From: Pseudomonadota bacterium
Lineage (GTDB): Bacteria; Pseudomonadota; Gammaproteobacteria; Steroidobacterales; Steroidobacteraceae
Direction of reading: 5' to 3'
Length of the DNA: 64,000 nucleotides
NCBI GenBank assembly: GCA_021792755.1
Contig: JAJYUA010000017.1
Coordinates: 1-64,000, forward strand
Shown: piece after piece, positions 17,449 through 25,883 of the stretch
Position numbering within the stretch: position 1 is the first letter of the stretch
Layout of the letters: each line of letters starts with the position of its first letter
Notes under the pieces: generated by a model
Databases searched by the model: none
What the model saw: only the letters and a program-made list of their open reading frames with translations
Told to the model about the DNA's origin: nothing
Position numbers and translations under genes: made by a program

Positions 17449-19353
17449 CTATGAGCTCTGCTGCCGGGTAAGGACCACTTCAGGCGGTTGCGGCAGGCGA
17501 GGCGCGAACAACTCCTCGCTCAGAACGCTCTCCAGTACCTGCCTGGGACCGCTGCGGCTGAAGGTGTGATCGGCACTGTCTATGATGCGGATGCGGCAGC
17601 CCTCACCCAGTCGCTTGACCATCGATCCGGCCTCAATTTTCAGCAGCTCGATGCCGGGCTCGTCCCGCGCAAAGACGAACACCACGCGCACGCCGCGTGC
17701 AACGATGCCTTGCAGCTCTCGTGCGAGGTCGCGGCGAAGACCGATCCCGAGCGACCGGGCGCAGTCGCGCAGCCACGACTCGAGCGCGAGCAACGGTCGC
17801 TGGTAGTAGATCTTGACGATGCGCCAGACGTTCACCCGGCCCGTCAGAAATCTCCTCCATGCGGCCGCGGAGAAGATCCTCTCGCGGTAAATCACCGGGT
17901 TGCGAACGACCTCCGCCAGTTGCAACCCCTCGAGGCTCATGCCTTCCTCCCAGTAGTAGTTCTGTGGGTTGACCATGAGCAGACGATCGAGCGGCAGTCC
18001 CGCGGCCGCGGCGCGCAGCGCATGATAGGCCCCCGAGCAAAGGCCCCCGAGCGTGACCTCGCGGATCCGGTAGCGCGAGCGCATGAATTCGACCGCCGCG
18101 CGGATGTCCTCGAGCGCATCGGGTGGAAACACCTGATTGTCGGGCCGGCCCCGCCGGGCGTCGCTGTCGCCCAGGCCCGCCAGATCCAGTCGCAGCACGT
18201 AATAGCCGCTGCGCGCCCAACGCCGGGCCAGGGAGACGTACATGCGGCTTGCGCCGATGTGATAGTCCGCTCCGACGTTAAGAAGGATCACCGCGCGGCG
18301 GCGAGGCTCGTCCTGGCGCGGCTCGGTGACGATGCCGAAAAGGAGACTATCGGCATCCATGACCACCGGGCGCTCCCTGAGCAAGGCGCGCGGCGAGTCA
18401 TCGTGGCCCGGCAGCAGCAGCTGCCCCTCGGTCGAGGGGTCGCCGGCGACATCACCTGTTGCGAGGCCGCTCGTTCCCCTCGCGTCGGTACGGGACACGC
18501 AATGCCTCGAAAGCCACTCGCGCGTTGCCTGCAGCATTTCCCTCGCCGGTTTCGCGAACTGCGGCGCCGTCATCAGCATCTCGACAAACCCCGACAGCAC
18601 CCGATACTCGGTGGGCACGCCGCTCGCCCGTGCTGCCGCGGCCCAGTCGCGTGCCACGGGCAAGTCGCTGCGGTCGATCACCAGCAGGCTCGCGAGGCCT
18701 GCAAGGTCCGTCACCGATCCGTCGGTCCGCGGCAGGCTCGAGAGGGTCGCGTCCGAGAGAGGATAGCCATTCACCTCCATGGCACGCCGATTCGAGGCAG
18801 AGGATCGACTGCTCGGCTGGCGCGCCGACAAGGCAGCCTCGGCGGCGCAAGCCGCCAGTTCCAGGGTGCGGACCTCCCGCAAATAGCGGCGGCCGCTCAA
18901 CACGGGAGCGACGAGCGCCAGTGCGTGCGCCTCGCACTGTCTGGCCGCCCGGATCGCGAGCAGCGCCCCGAGCCTGAACCCCATCAGGCATACGCGGCTG
19001 ACGCCGGTGCGCCGGCGCAACTCCGCGACCGCGTGGGCAATGTCCTGCGTCCAGACCTCGATCTGATCGGCATTCGGGTCGATATCGTCCGAATCACCGG
19101 TGCCCAGATAATCGAAGCGAAGGGCCGGGATGCCCAGATCGGCGGTAGCCGCGGCGAAGGCGCGCAGGCTCCTGTGGCCGCACAATGCCTCGTAGCCGAA
19201 GGGCTTGCACAGAACAGCCCCCCACTGCGAGCAGGGGACCTGCGAGGACCGGTGCAGCCACCCGAACAAGCCGCGCTCTCCGGACCGAAAATAAAGTGGC
19301 ATCTGGGAGCCGGCGGCCGCGGCAACCGCCCCCTCGATGGCATTGGCGTTCAT
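17449..19353 (-). CDS. Tandem alpha/beta-hydrolase protein
   Basis: The protein (634 residues from ATG 19353) contains two alpha/beta-hydrolase domains. The first (about 18-290) resembles serine-aminopeptidase-like or exosortase-associated hydrolases. At its nucleophile elbow the sequence is GFRLGA with Arg127 where Ser or Cys is expected, so it is probably not an ordinary esterase. The second (about 335-625) has RLDLAGLGDSDARR and an elbow GGLCSGA where Cys may be the nucleophile, with a late Asp/His pair (FARDEPG, DSADHTFSR). ATG 19353 is preferred to the frame opening at 19494 because it avoids overlap with the upstream SnoaL-like gene. It may release or remodel a thioester- or lipid-linked intermediate. 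Confidence 0.72.
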   Translation of the reverse strand: MNANAIEGAVAAAAGSQMPLYFRSGERGLFGWLHRSSQVPCSQWGAVLCKPFGYEALCGHRSLRAFAAATADLGIPALRFDYLGTGDSDDIDPNADQIEVWTQDIAHAVAELRRRTGVSRVCLMGFRLGALLAIRAARQCEAHALALVAPVLSGRRYLREVRTLELAACAAEAALSARQPSSRSSASNRRAMEVNGYPLSDATLSSLPRTDGSVTDLAGLASLLVIDRSDLPVARDWAAAARASGVPTEYRVLSGFVEMLMTAPQFAKPAREMLQATREWLSRHCVSRTDARGTSGLATGDVAGDPSTEGQLLLPGHDDSPRALLRERPVVMDADSLLFGIVTEPRQDEPRRRAVILLNVGADYHIGASRMYVSLARRWARSGYYVLRLDLAGLGDSDARRGRPDNQVFPPDALEDIRAAVEFMRSRYRIREVTLGGLCSGAYHALRAAAAGLPLDRLLMVNPQNYYWEEGMSLEGLQLAEVVRNPVIYRERIFSAAAWRRFLTGRVNVWRIVKIYYQRPLLALESWLRDCARSLGIGLRRDLARELQGIVARGVRVVFVFARDEPGIELLKIEAGSMVKRLGEGCRIRIIDSADHTFSRSGPRQVLESVLSEELFAPRLPQPPEVVLTRQQSS

Positions 19354-19411
19354 TCTTTCGCAGATCTTAGCGGAGTCGCCGCCTGGCGACAGCACTGCTT
19401 TCCGTACCGCA

Positions 19412-19819
19412 TCAAGCCGGCACGAACACCTCCACGTACGAGACAATGTGTCCCTCGCGTTCCTCGATGAGATCGACCAGCTGAGTCGGGACACTCAGCC
19501 CCGTGATCCGCGAGTGAATGTCCGCCCGCCAGTGCACCGCTGCCTTCGACCCATCGATGACGATTGACACAATCTCGTAGTGCGCGAAGCGGAAGGCCTT
19601 GACGAGCACCGTCAGCCAGGACCGTATCTCGCCGCTCCCCCGTGCAGCGATGGCAATCGGCTTGCCGTCGCTGGAGCCGGAGATTTTGAACACCGCCTCG
19701 GCGCAGAACAGGTCGCAAAGCCGCTCAAGCCCCCCCGCCGCCCGGGCGGCGTAGAGCTCCCGCAGAACCCCTTCGAAGCGGGCCCGCTGCTCGGTCAGGA
19801 AATCGGGCGTTTGCACCAT
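19412..19819 (-). CDS. SnoaL-like / NTF2-fold protein
   Basis: The 135-residue protein has the length and pattern of the NTF2-like superfamily: a long N-terminal helix region (ARFEGVLRELYAARAAGGLERL), the strand-loop LFCAEAVFKISG and late strands KAAVHWRADIHSR and HIVSYVEVFVPA. SnoaL-like folds serve as isomerases, cyclases or hydrolases in natural-product pathways, or as ligand-binding proteins. Active residues cannot be assigned. It lies 10 nt after the esterase gene and 58 nt before the tandem hydrolase, in one minus-strand operon. Confidence 0.65.
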   Translation of the reverse strand: MVQTPDFLTEQRARFEGVLRELYAARAAGGLERLCDLFCAEAVFKISGSSDGKPIAIAARGSGEIRSWLTVLVKAFRFAHYEIVSIVIDGSKAAVHWRADIHSRITGLSVPTQLVDLIEEREGHIVSYVEVFVPA

Positions 19820-19829
19820 GGCAATGCTC

Positions 19830-20765
19830 TCAGTGCATCAGGGCCCGTATATCCGTGCCCATCGCGCCATAGGCCGTACGGGCCTGTGGGATCACCCCGC
19901 CGAGTCCGTAAAACAAGTGGACCATGCCGGGGTGGCAGCGGTGGCTCACCCTCACCCCTGCCCGTCCGAGACGCTCGGCATATCGCTCCCCTTCGTCTCG
20001 TAGCGGGTCGCACTCAGCCGTATGGATGCAGGTCGGCGGCAACCCCTCGAGGGTAGGAGCGCGAAGCGGAGAGACCCTGGGATCGGCCGGATCCGCGCAC
20101 GGGCCGAGGTAATGGGCGAGATCATGGGCGAGAGTCTCCCGATCGAGCAGATAGCCGGCCGCAAAAGCGCGCCGCGATTCGGTCTCGGCGGCGTAGTCGA
20201 GAATCGGACAAAGCAGGAACTGAAACGTGAGCTTGACAGAGCCTTCCGCCTGGATCGCCCGACAGGCGACCGCCGCCAGAGTGGCGCCGGCGGAATCGCC
20301 GCAGATGCCCAGTCTGCCCGGATCGATACCGAGCTCCACCGCATGAGCGGCCGTCCACCGCGTCGCCGCGCACGCATCCTCGAGCGCCGCCGGGAAGCGG
20401 GCCTCGGGGGCGAGCCGGTAGTCCACCGACACGAGACGGGCGCCGCTCGCGTTGGCGAGCGAGCGGCAGATGCCATCATGAGTGTCGAGGCTCCCGGCCA
20501 CCAGACCTCCGCCGTGAAAGTAGACGAGTCCCGGAAGAACGGAACGGTCAGCGTCGCGCGGCGTGTATATCCTCGTGCGAAGCGTTCCTCCGGGCCCGCC
20601 AATCTCCCGCTCCGCCACGCTCGCGACCCTCTCCGGCTCGCCTCCAAGGCTCAAGAGCTGCTCCAGAGATGCTCGGCGCTGTCCGATGTCGAGCGAGCCG
20701 ATGCTGCGCGGCGTCGCGGCGGCCAGCCTGTCGAGAAATCGCCTGACGTGCGCATCAAGGGGCAT
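19830..20765 (-). CDS. HSL-family alpha/beta-hydrolase (esterase)
   Basis: The esterase (311 residues from ATG 20765) has the oxyanion-hole HGGG motif (84-87), the nucleophile elbow GDSAG with Ser158, a late Asp in ECDPLRDEG and His in HPGMVHLFYGLG. This gives a complete triad of the hormone-sensitive-lipase family. It acts on small acyl esters or could offload a carrier-bound product. A longer frame reaches 21143 inside the neighbouring ligase gene, but the family begins at the ATG chosen here. It starts 14 nt after the amino acid:carrier-protein ligase gene ends. Confidence 0.85.
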   Translation of the reverse strand: MPLDAHVRRFLDRLAAATPRSIGSLDIGQRRASLEQLLSLGGEPERVASVAEREIGGPGGTLRTRIYTPRDADRSVLPGLVYFHGGGLVAGSLDTHDGICRSLANASGARLVSVDYRLAPEARFPAALEDACAATRWTAAHAVELGIDPGRLGICGDSAGATLAAVACRAIQAEGSVKLTFQFLLCPILDYAAETESRRAFAAGYLLDRETLAHDLAHYLGPCADPADPRVSPLRAPTLEGLPPTCIHTAECDPLRDEGERYAERLGRAGVRVSHRCHPGMVHLFYGLGGVIPQARTAYGAMGTDIRALMH

Positions 20766-20779
20766 CGCGGCGCGCCGCT

Positions 20780-21739
20780 CTACAGGCCGAGCGCGAGCTT
20801 GGTCGAGGTCGGCCAGCGCAATGGATCCAGGCCGTGGATGCAGAAGAGCGCCACCACGATCCGGTCCATCCCGAAGGCGACGCAGCCGGTATGCGCCGCC
20901 TCCCCGCGCGTATCGCGCAGATCCCAGGCGAGACCGAAATGATCGCGGTGATAGTTGAAGCTCATGCATGCGGTCGGGGTCGCGCCGCCGCGGTACGGCA
21001 CCAGCAGCTCGAACTTCAGCGACTGCTGTCGCTGGCTCACGGCCATCACCTGACCGACGCGTCCGAAGAACGGATCGCTCGCCACATCGATCTGACAGGG
21101 CAGCCCGAGCTCCTGCGCGAGAGCCCGGGCGCGGGCCATCCATTGATCGCGGAAGGTCTGAATCGCCTCGGGCGAGCCGATGCGCACGAACTCTCGCATG
21201 CGGAAGGACTGCAGCCGATCGAGCGAGCGCGAGGGCTCGTGCCGGAAGCAGTCCGCGGCGACGTCGAAGATCCAGCCGTCCTCGGGCAGCGGCCCCCGGG
21301 CGGCTGCAAGCGGGTAGAGCGGATAGCAGGCGGCCGGCGAGAGCACGAGGTCGGAAGCCGCGAGCGAGCCCGTCCAGTCCCCGCCCGACTCATGAGCGTC
21401 CGCCGCCGCCCGGATCTGCGCCTCGCTGCCGTGCAGCGCGCAGACGCAGCCGAGAAGGTTCGGAAAGCTCTTGAGGTATCCGGACCTCTCGAGCTGTGCG
21501 CGGCTCATGACGGGTGGAAAACGCAGCACCTCCGCGCGCGGATCGCACTCGCGCGTGAGCAGCTCATCGAGACGATGCAGCACGTCCTGGTAGAGCGCGC
21601 TGCGGGCATAGACACCGTCGACTCCGAGGAGTTGAAACAAGGCGCGTCGCACGGGCGCCTCGGGATCGTCCGCGCGGCTCGCTTCGCTTGGCGCCGCGGT
21701 CTGCGCCAGGGCGGCGGCCGACTTCGGTTCGGCAGACAT
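20780..21739 (-). CDS. Amino acid:[carrier protein] ligase (SerRS-like)
   Basis: The 319-residue protein is a class II aminoacyl-tRNA-synthetase-like enzyme without a tRNA-binding domain. Motif 2 is at CFRHEPSRSL (Arg166) and motif 3 at GMDRIVVALF (Arg293). Cys138, Glu183 and Cys286 are spaced 45 and 103 residues apart. That is the spacing I recall for the active-site zinc ligands of the characterised Bradyrhizobium homologue, which activates glycine or alanine and loads it on the phosphopantetheine arm of a small carrier protein. The likely partner is the carrier at 24114. It follows the acyl-CoA-dehydrogenase-like gene by 18 nt and precedes the esterase. Amino-acid specificity is inferred only from the family. 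Confidence 0.88.
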   Translation of the reverse strand: MSAEPKSAAALAQTAAPSEASRADDPEAPVRRALFQLLGVDGVYARSALYQDVLHRLDELLTRECDPRAEVLRFPPVMSRAQLERSGYLKSFPNLLGCVCALHGSEAQIRAAADAHESGGDWTGSLAASDLVLSPAACYPLYPLAAARGPLPEDGWIFDVAADCFRHEPSRSLDRLQSFRMREFVRIGSPEAIQTFRDQWMARARALAQELGLPCQIDVASDPFFGRVGQVMAVSQRQQSLKFELLVPYRGGATPTACMSFNYHRDHFGLAWDLRDTRGEAAHTGCVAFGMDRIVVALFCIHGLDPLRWPTSTKLALGL

Positions 21740-21757
21740 CGATCGACCCCCTCGGAC

Positions 21758-22963
21758 TCAATCGCTCACTCGGGCGGCAACCGGCACCACCAGGGACGTG
21801 CCGGCGATACTCGCGAGAATGCGGTCGTTGTTGATCATCAGAGGCGATGAGAGCACATCGCGCAGGTGCCGCTCGACGCTGAACTCGCCATCGCAGCGGT
21901 AGCCCGCCAGGCCGCAAACCCGCAGCGCGGTGAGCACCGTGGCCACGGCGAGCTCGGAGGCCTCGACCTTGGTGAGCGTGATCTGCGCCTGGAAGTCGAG
22001 CGCGCCGAGCGCGGCCGGATCATCCATGCGGCTCTCGTAGGCGCGCACCGAGTTGGCCAGCAGGCCGCGCAGGGTTGCCAGCGTCGACAGCGCCTTGGCG
22101 AGCTGCGCCGCCCCCGGTGGCAGCTGTCCGCCGCTCTTGCGCGAGGTCTGGCGCACGAAGGCCTGCGCGCGCGCCGTGGCGCCCGCGGCAATCCCCGCCC
22201 ACACCGCTCCCCAGAGGAGGTGGGCGAACGGCACCATGGTACGCGCGTGGATCGACTCGTACGGCTCCGGCAGGATCTGCTCGCGTGTGCCGCTCGCGCG
22301 CAGGGTGTACCCCTCGCTGCAGGTGCCTCGCATGCCGAGCGTGTTCCAGCCCTGAATCGGCGTGAGGTCGTAATCCTCCTTGAGAAAGGCGATCAGCACT
22401 TGATCGGAAGGCGCGGCATCGGCTGACCTGCGGGCGGTCGTCACGATCCCGTCGGCCGCTGCGCCGTAGGAAATCACGCTCGCCTGACGCTGCAGGCTGA
22501 TCCGCTCATCGCGGTATTCGACCGCAGCCTCGCTCGAGCGGACATTGCCCCCGCCCTGCCCCTCCGTCGTGGAGGAAGCGAGCAGCAGCTGCTCGCTAGA
22601 CAGGCGCCGCAGCAGCCTCTCGAGGGCGCCGCCCTGCGCGTGTCGCACCAGACAGGCCACCTTCACCTGGTGCATCGCGAAGATCATGCCGGTGGAGGAG
22701 CATGCCCGAGCCAGTCGGTAGCAGACATCGGACACTTCGCTCACCGAAGCCCCTTCGCCCCCGAGAGTGCGCGGCACGAGCATGCCGAGAAGCCGGTGCT
22801 CCTTGATGGCCGCGAACGCCTCCGCCGGAAACCGTGATGCGGCGTCGACCTCGGCCGCATGCTGGGCGGCGACGTCGGCGGCAGCCGCGGCCCTGTCGAG
22901 CAGGGTTGCCTCAACAATCCCGCAACACTGACCGGCGGCGGGCAAGGCGGATGAGTCGTTCAC
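21758..22963 (-). CDS. Acyl-CoA dehydrogenase-like flavoenzyme
   Basis: The protein (401 residues) has the acyl-CoA dehydrogenase layout. An N-terminal helical domain (FAAIKEHRLLGMLVPRTLGG) is followed by a beta domain with SSTTEGQGGG and GWNTLGMRGTCSEGY, and a C-terminal helical bundle with KVEASELAVATVLTALRVCG. FAD is the expected cofactor. Relatives in pyrrole and related pathways oxidise aminoacyl groups bound to carrier proteins, which fits its place directly before the amino acid:carrier-protein ligase. GTG 22963 is chosen because GGGGAG lies 8 nt upstream; the frame itself extends to 23062. It is first in the minus-strand operon running to 17449. Confidence 0.82.
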   Translation of the reverse strand: MNDSSALPAAGQCCGIVEATLLDRAAAAADVAAQHAAEVDAASRFPAEAFAAIKEHRLLGMLVPRTLGGEGASVSEVSDVCYRLARACSSTGMIFAMHQVKVACLVRHAQGGALERLLRRLSSEQLLLASSTTEGQGGGNVRSSEAAVEYRDERISLQRQASVISYGAAADGIVTTARRSADAAPSDQVLIAFLKEDYDLTPIQGWNTLGMRGTCSEGYTLRASGTREQILPEPYESIHARTMVPFAHLLWGAVWAGIAAGATARAQAFVRQTSRKSGGQLPPGAAQLAKALSTLATLRGLLANSVRAYESRMDDPAALGALDFQAQITLTKVEASELAVATVLTALRVCGLAGYRCDGEFSVERHLRDVLSSPLMINNDRILASIAGTSLVVPVAARVSD

Positions 22964-23121
22964 GTTAATGGCTCCCCATCCGGCGTGGCCGGACCCCGTG
23001 GGATGACATGCGCATTTCTTAAGTAGAGACTCCGCTCTAGGTTTTAGTTCTGTTCGGAGCATAGTATAGGCGCATCGCAGCCTGCCGGACCGGGATTGCC
23101 GTCACGGAGCTTCCACAGCCC
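22964..23121. promoter_or_regulatory. Divergent promoter region with an inverted repeat
   Basis: This 158-bp gap lies between the flavoenzyme operon (minus) and the MetA-like/carrier operon (plus), so both promoters must lie near it. It is A/T-richer than its flanks at 23015-23075. An inverted repeat, TAGAG-N6-CTCTA, lies at 23024-23039 and could bind a dimeric regulator of both units. Sequences such as TATACT (minus strand) and TATAGG (plus strand) near 23060-23070 are possible -10 elements; no good -35 was found. Confidence 0.35.
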
Positions 23122-24117
23122 ATGCCGCTCACGATCGAACACCGCGGCACACCCCGGCGCGCCACCGACAGCGCGATCGTGGTCGCGCTCGTGAACAATA
23201 TGCCCGATCCGGCCCTCGAGGCAACGGAAAGCCAGTTCTGCGGCCTGCTTGCCGCGGCGGCCGGCGCGCGCGAGGTGCGCCTGCGCCTGGTCTGCCTGAC
23301 CGAGGTGCTGCGGGAGCCCGAGACGCGCGCGCGCATGGCGGGACGCTACTTCACGCTCGAGAGGGCACTGGCCGACCCGCCGGATGCGCTGATCGTCACC
23401 GGCCTCGAGCCACGGGCGCCGGCCCTGGAGGATGAGCCGTATTGGAGCCGGATGTGCCAACTGCTCGAGTGGGCACAGCGGCATACCGCCTCGAGCATCT
23501 GGTCCTGCCTCGCGGCGCATCTGGCCGCGCAAGCTCTGCACGGGGTCCGCCGCCATCGCCTGCCCGAGAAGCGCTTCGGGGTCTTCGCCCACGCTCATCT
23601 GGCCGGACATCGATTGCTGCAGGACGTCGGGCACCCACTCCTGACACCCCACTCCCGCTGGAACGACCTGCCCATTGAGCCGCTGCGCGCCGCCGGATTC
23701 GAGATCCTCAGCGCCTCGCCCGAAAGCGGCGCGGACCTCTTCGTCCACGCCGGCCGCAGCCTGTTGGTAGGATTTCAGGGCCACCCGGAGTACGAGGAGA
23801 CGACGCTCCTCAAGGAATACCGCCGCGACGTCGGCCGCTTCCTGCGAGGGGAGCAGACTGTCTGGCCCGGATTGCCTCAGGCATACTTCGCACAGGACGC
23901 ATGGGTTCCCCTGACAGCCTTTCGGGAACGCGCAGAGCGGCGGCGGGATCCGGCTCTCATGGCGGAATTCCCGACCGAGGCGCTCGTGAAGGCGGTGCAC
24001 GCCCGCTGGCGCCCCGCGGCGATTGCGATCTACCGAAATTGGCTCGGCGTGCTGGCGGAAATGAGAGGCCGGCGCCGGGCGAGCATTTCCGTACCGGTAC
24101 GATGGTGTGGAGCATGA
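23122..24117 (+). CDS. MetA-like homoserine O-acyltransferase family protein
   Basis: The 331-residue protein belongs to the homoserine O-succinyltransferase (MetA/HTS) family, which has a class I glutamine-amidotransferase-like fold. The catalytic cysteine is Cys129 in SSIWSCLAAH, and His221/Glu223 lie in GFQGHPEYE. In classical MetA an early MPKK-type segment supplies a catalytic lysine; here the matching stretch reads NNMPDPALEATE, so that lysine is absent. The stop overlaps the first carrier-protein start (ATGA), implying coupled translation. The protein may transfer an acyl or aminoacyl group from the carrier rather than from CoA. An ordinary methionine role is less likely in this context but not excluded. 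Confidence 0.75.
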   Translation: MPLTIEHRGTPRRATDSAIVVALVNNMPDPALEATESQFCGLLAAAAGAREVRLRLVCLTEVLREPETRARMAGRYFTLERALADPPDALIVTGLEPRAPALEDEPYWSRMCQLLEWAQRHTASSIWSCLAAHLAAQALHGVRRHRLPEKRFGVFAHAHLAGHRLLQDVGHPLLTPHSRWNDLPIEPLRAAGFEILSASPESGADLFVHAGRSLLVGFQGHPEYEETTLLKEYRRDVGRFLRGEQTVWPGLPQAYFAQDAWVPLTAFRERAERRRDPALMAEFPTEALVKAVHARWRPAAIAIYRNWLGVLAEMRGRRRASISVPVRWCGA

Positions 24118-24401
24118 GTACCAGCGAAGCCGACGCAGATTGCACCGCACTCCGTACGCCCCGCGAGCGGCTGCTCGCCCTCGTGAGGCAGATCCTCGGC
24201 GCGCCCGCCGCGAGCCGGCCGCTGCCGATCGATGTGCGCCTCTCGGAGCTCGGCATCAGCTCGATCAAGATGGTGAGCCTGATGCTCGCCATCGAGGCGG
24301 AGTTCAACCTCACCATCCCTCAGCAAGCGATCACCCCGGAGAACTTCCAATCGATCGCCTCCATGGAGGCGATGCTCGAGAGCATCACTCGCCTCACCTA
24401 G
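24114..24401 (+). CDS. Acyl/aminoacyl carrier protein (first carrier)
   Basis: The 95-residue protein has the four-helix carrier-protein pattern. The phosphopantetheine site is Ser50 in LGISSIKMVSL, where the usual Asp before the serine is replaced by Ser49. The downstream helix MLAIEAEFNLTIPQQ and the final helix SIASMEAMLESI fit the fold. It is the obvious partner of the SerRS-like ligase at 20780. The start ATG 24114 overlaps the stop of the MetA-like gene by 4 nt; an in-frame ATG at 24102 is possible. It converges on the PLP decarboxylase gene. Confidence 0.85.
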   Translation: MSTSEADADCTALRTPRERLLALVRQILGAPAASRPLPIDVRLSELGISSIKMVSLMLAIEAEFNLTIPQQAITPENFQSIASMEAMLESITRLT

Positions 24402-24446
24402 GCACGAGCGCCGGTCGGCACGCGCTTGCGGCCCTGTGTGTTCTGT

Positions 24447-25874
24447 CTAACTGCCCGCGCCGCGCGCCGCTTCGAGCCCCGCTACGAGTTCCTCGACATC
24501 CTCGAGCGATGTCTCCCCGTGCGTCGCGCAGATGCGGACCACCTCCCGTCCGACGTACGTTGTGACCGCGACCCACGCTCGGCCAGAGGCGAGGACCCTG
24601 CGGGCGATCTCCCGGACGGGCGCCGAGCCCTGCGGCGGCACCACGCACAGCACGGCCAGCCTTGAGTCATTGGCGACCGACCAGCCGAGGACGATGAGTC
24701 TTTCCTTGATCCGCTCGATCACCGCCACCGCGCGCTCGAGGTGCGCGGCATAGCCGCTCCACCCGGCCGCGGCGAGCGACAGGAACAGCCTCAAGCCCAT
24801 GAAGCGCCGCGACCATTGCAGGGTGTTCAGGTACGGATCGATGCTCGAGGCGGTGGATGGCATGAAATCGGCGCCCACCTGGAAGGCATCGCTCAGGACT
24901 TTCGGATGCCGGGTGATCAACATGCCGCAGCCCATGGTCGTGGCGAGCCACTTGTGCGCATCGATCGTCACCGAGTCGGCGAGCTCGATGCCCGCGAGCT
25001 CCCCGCGCAGCCGCTCGGAGCACAGCGCCGCCCCGCCCCATGCGGCGTCGACGTGGTACCAGAGCGCATGCTCGCTTGCGATGTCCGCGCAGGCTGAGAG
25101 CGGATCGACCATGCCCGCCCCCGTGGTGCCGGCCGTTGCCGAGATCAGGATCGGGACCACGCCCCGCCGGCGATCCTGCAGCACCGCCTCGGCCAGCCCC
25201 TTCACATCCATGCGCCCCAGGCTGTCGGTGCCGATGAGCCGCAGCGCCTGCCTGCCGATGCCCGCCTGGTGCGCGATCTTGTGCCAGGCGGGCTGGCATT
25301 CCCGCGAGGTGTACATCGCGACGGGACCGGCGAAAGCGCGCACGCCTTCGGTGGCGAATCCCCGCTGCGCACGGGTGAGCGCGCACACGAGCGCCGTGTA
25401 GTTCGCCTCGGAGCCGCTCGTCGTGAAATGTCCGGCCGCCTGCGCGGGAAGCCCCGCGCGCTGCGCGAGCGCGCCGATGACATGCGCCTCGATCGCAACC
25501 GGCGCGGGCGAGGAGCCGGAGCTCGCCAGCTGCGGGTTGAAGCTGCCCGAGATGCGGTCGGCGCACTGGGACGGGAAGGTCGGCGCGGGATTGAACAGGC
25601 CGAAGTAGCGCGGATGCGTCATGTGCACCGTGCCGTGCTCCAGGCAGCCGATGGCCCAGTCGATCAGCTCCTCGATGGGCCGAGGCGCCGCGAAATCGAA
25701 AGCGGCGAGCTCCCGGCGCAGCTTGTCCTGGTCGATGTCCGGCGTCACCGGACCTCGCAGCAGCCGCTCGGCGGCATCCGCGAGGGCGCGGGTGAGATAA
25801 TCGTCGAGCCGCTCTCGAGCCTCCCGCCCGGGAAAGAGCGCCGGCGGGGGGGCGGTGAGCGCATCGCCGGCCAC
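24447..25874 (-). CDS. Group II PLP-dependent amino-acid decarboxylase
   Basis: The 475-residue protein belongs to the aromatic-amino-acid/glutamate decarboxylase group. The pyridoxal-phosphate lysine is Lys308 in TIDAHKWLAT, and the cofactor-binding Asp lies in HVDAAWGG (about 275-280). The N-terminal block MTHPRYFGLFNPAPTFPS is typical of the L-2,4-diaminobutyrate/aromatic decarboxylase branch. It removes CO2 from an amino acid to give an amine, or may act as an aldehyde synthase; the substrate is not clear. It is last in the minus-strand unit that begins with the second carrier and starts 9 nt after the MetY-like gene ends. Confidence 0.85.
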   Translation of the reverse strand: MAGDALTAPPPALFPGREARERLDDYLTRALADAAERLLRGPVTPDIDQDKLRRELAAFDFAAPRPIEELIDWAIGCLEHGTVHMTHPRYFGLFNPAPTFPSQCADRISGSFNPQLASSGSSPAPVAIEAHVIGALAQRAGLPAQAAGHFTTSGSEANYTALVCALTRAQRGFATEGVRAFAGPVAMYTSRECQPAWHKIAHQAGIGRQALRLIGTDSLGRMDVKGLAEAVLQDRRRGVVPILISATAGTTGAGMVDPLSACADIASEHALWYHVDAAWGGAALCSERLRGELAGIELADSVTIDAHKWLATTMGCGMLITRHPKVLSDAFQVGADFMPSTASSIDPYLNTLQWSRRFMGLRLFLSLAAAGWSGYAAHLERAVAVIERIKERLIVLGWSVANDSRLAVLCVVPPQGSAPVREIARRVLASGRAWVAVTTYVGREVVRICATHGETSLEDVEELVAGLEAARGAGS

Positions 25875-25883
25875 GGTCCGGCC

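Noticed and set aside
17488-19470. A 660-codon plus-strand open frame opposite the tandem hydrolase gene
   Set aside because: High GC content produces long antisense frames. This one lacks any family motif, whereas the minus strand encodes two recognisable hydrolase domains. The same reasoning removed similar frames opposite the genes at 3652, 25884, 27887, 30744, 50394 and 61847.
22964-23121. A SAM riboswitch ahead of the MetA-like gene
   Set aside because: The gap is only 158 bp and none of the conserved SAM-I or SAM-II blocks is present. The same check was negative upstream of the MetY-like gene.
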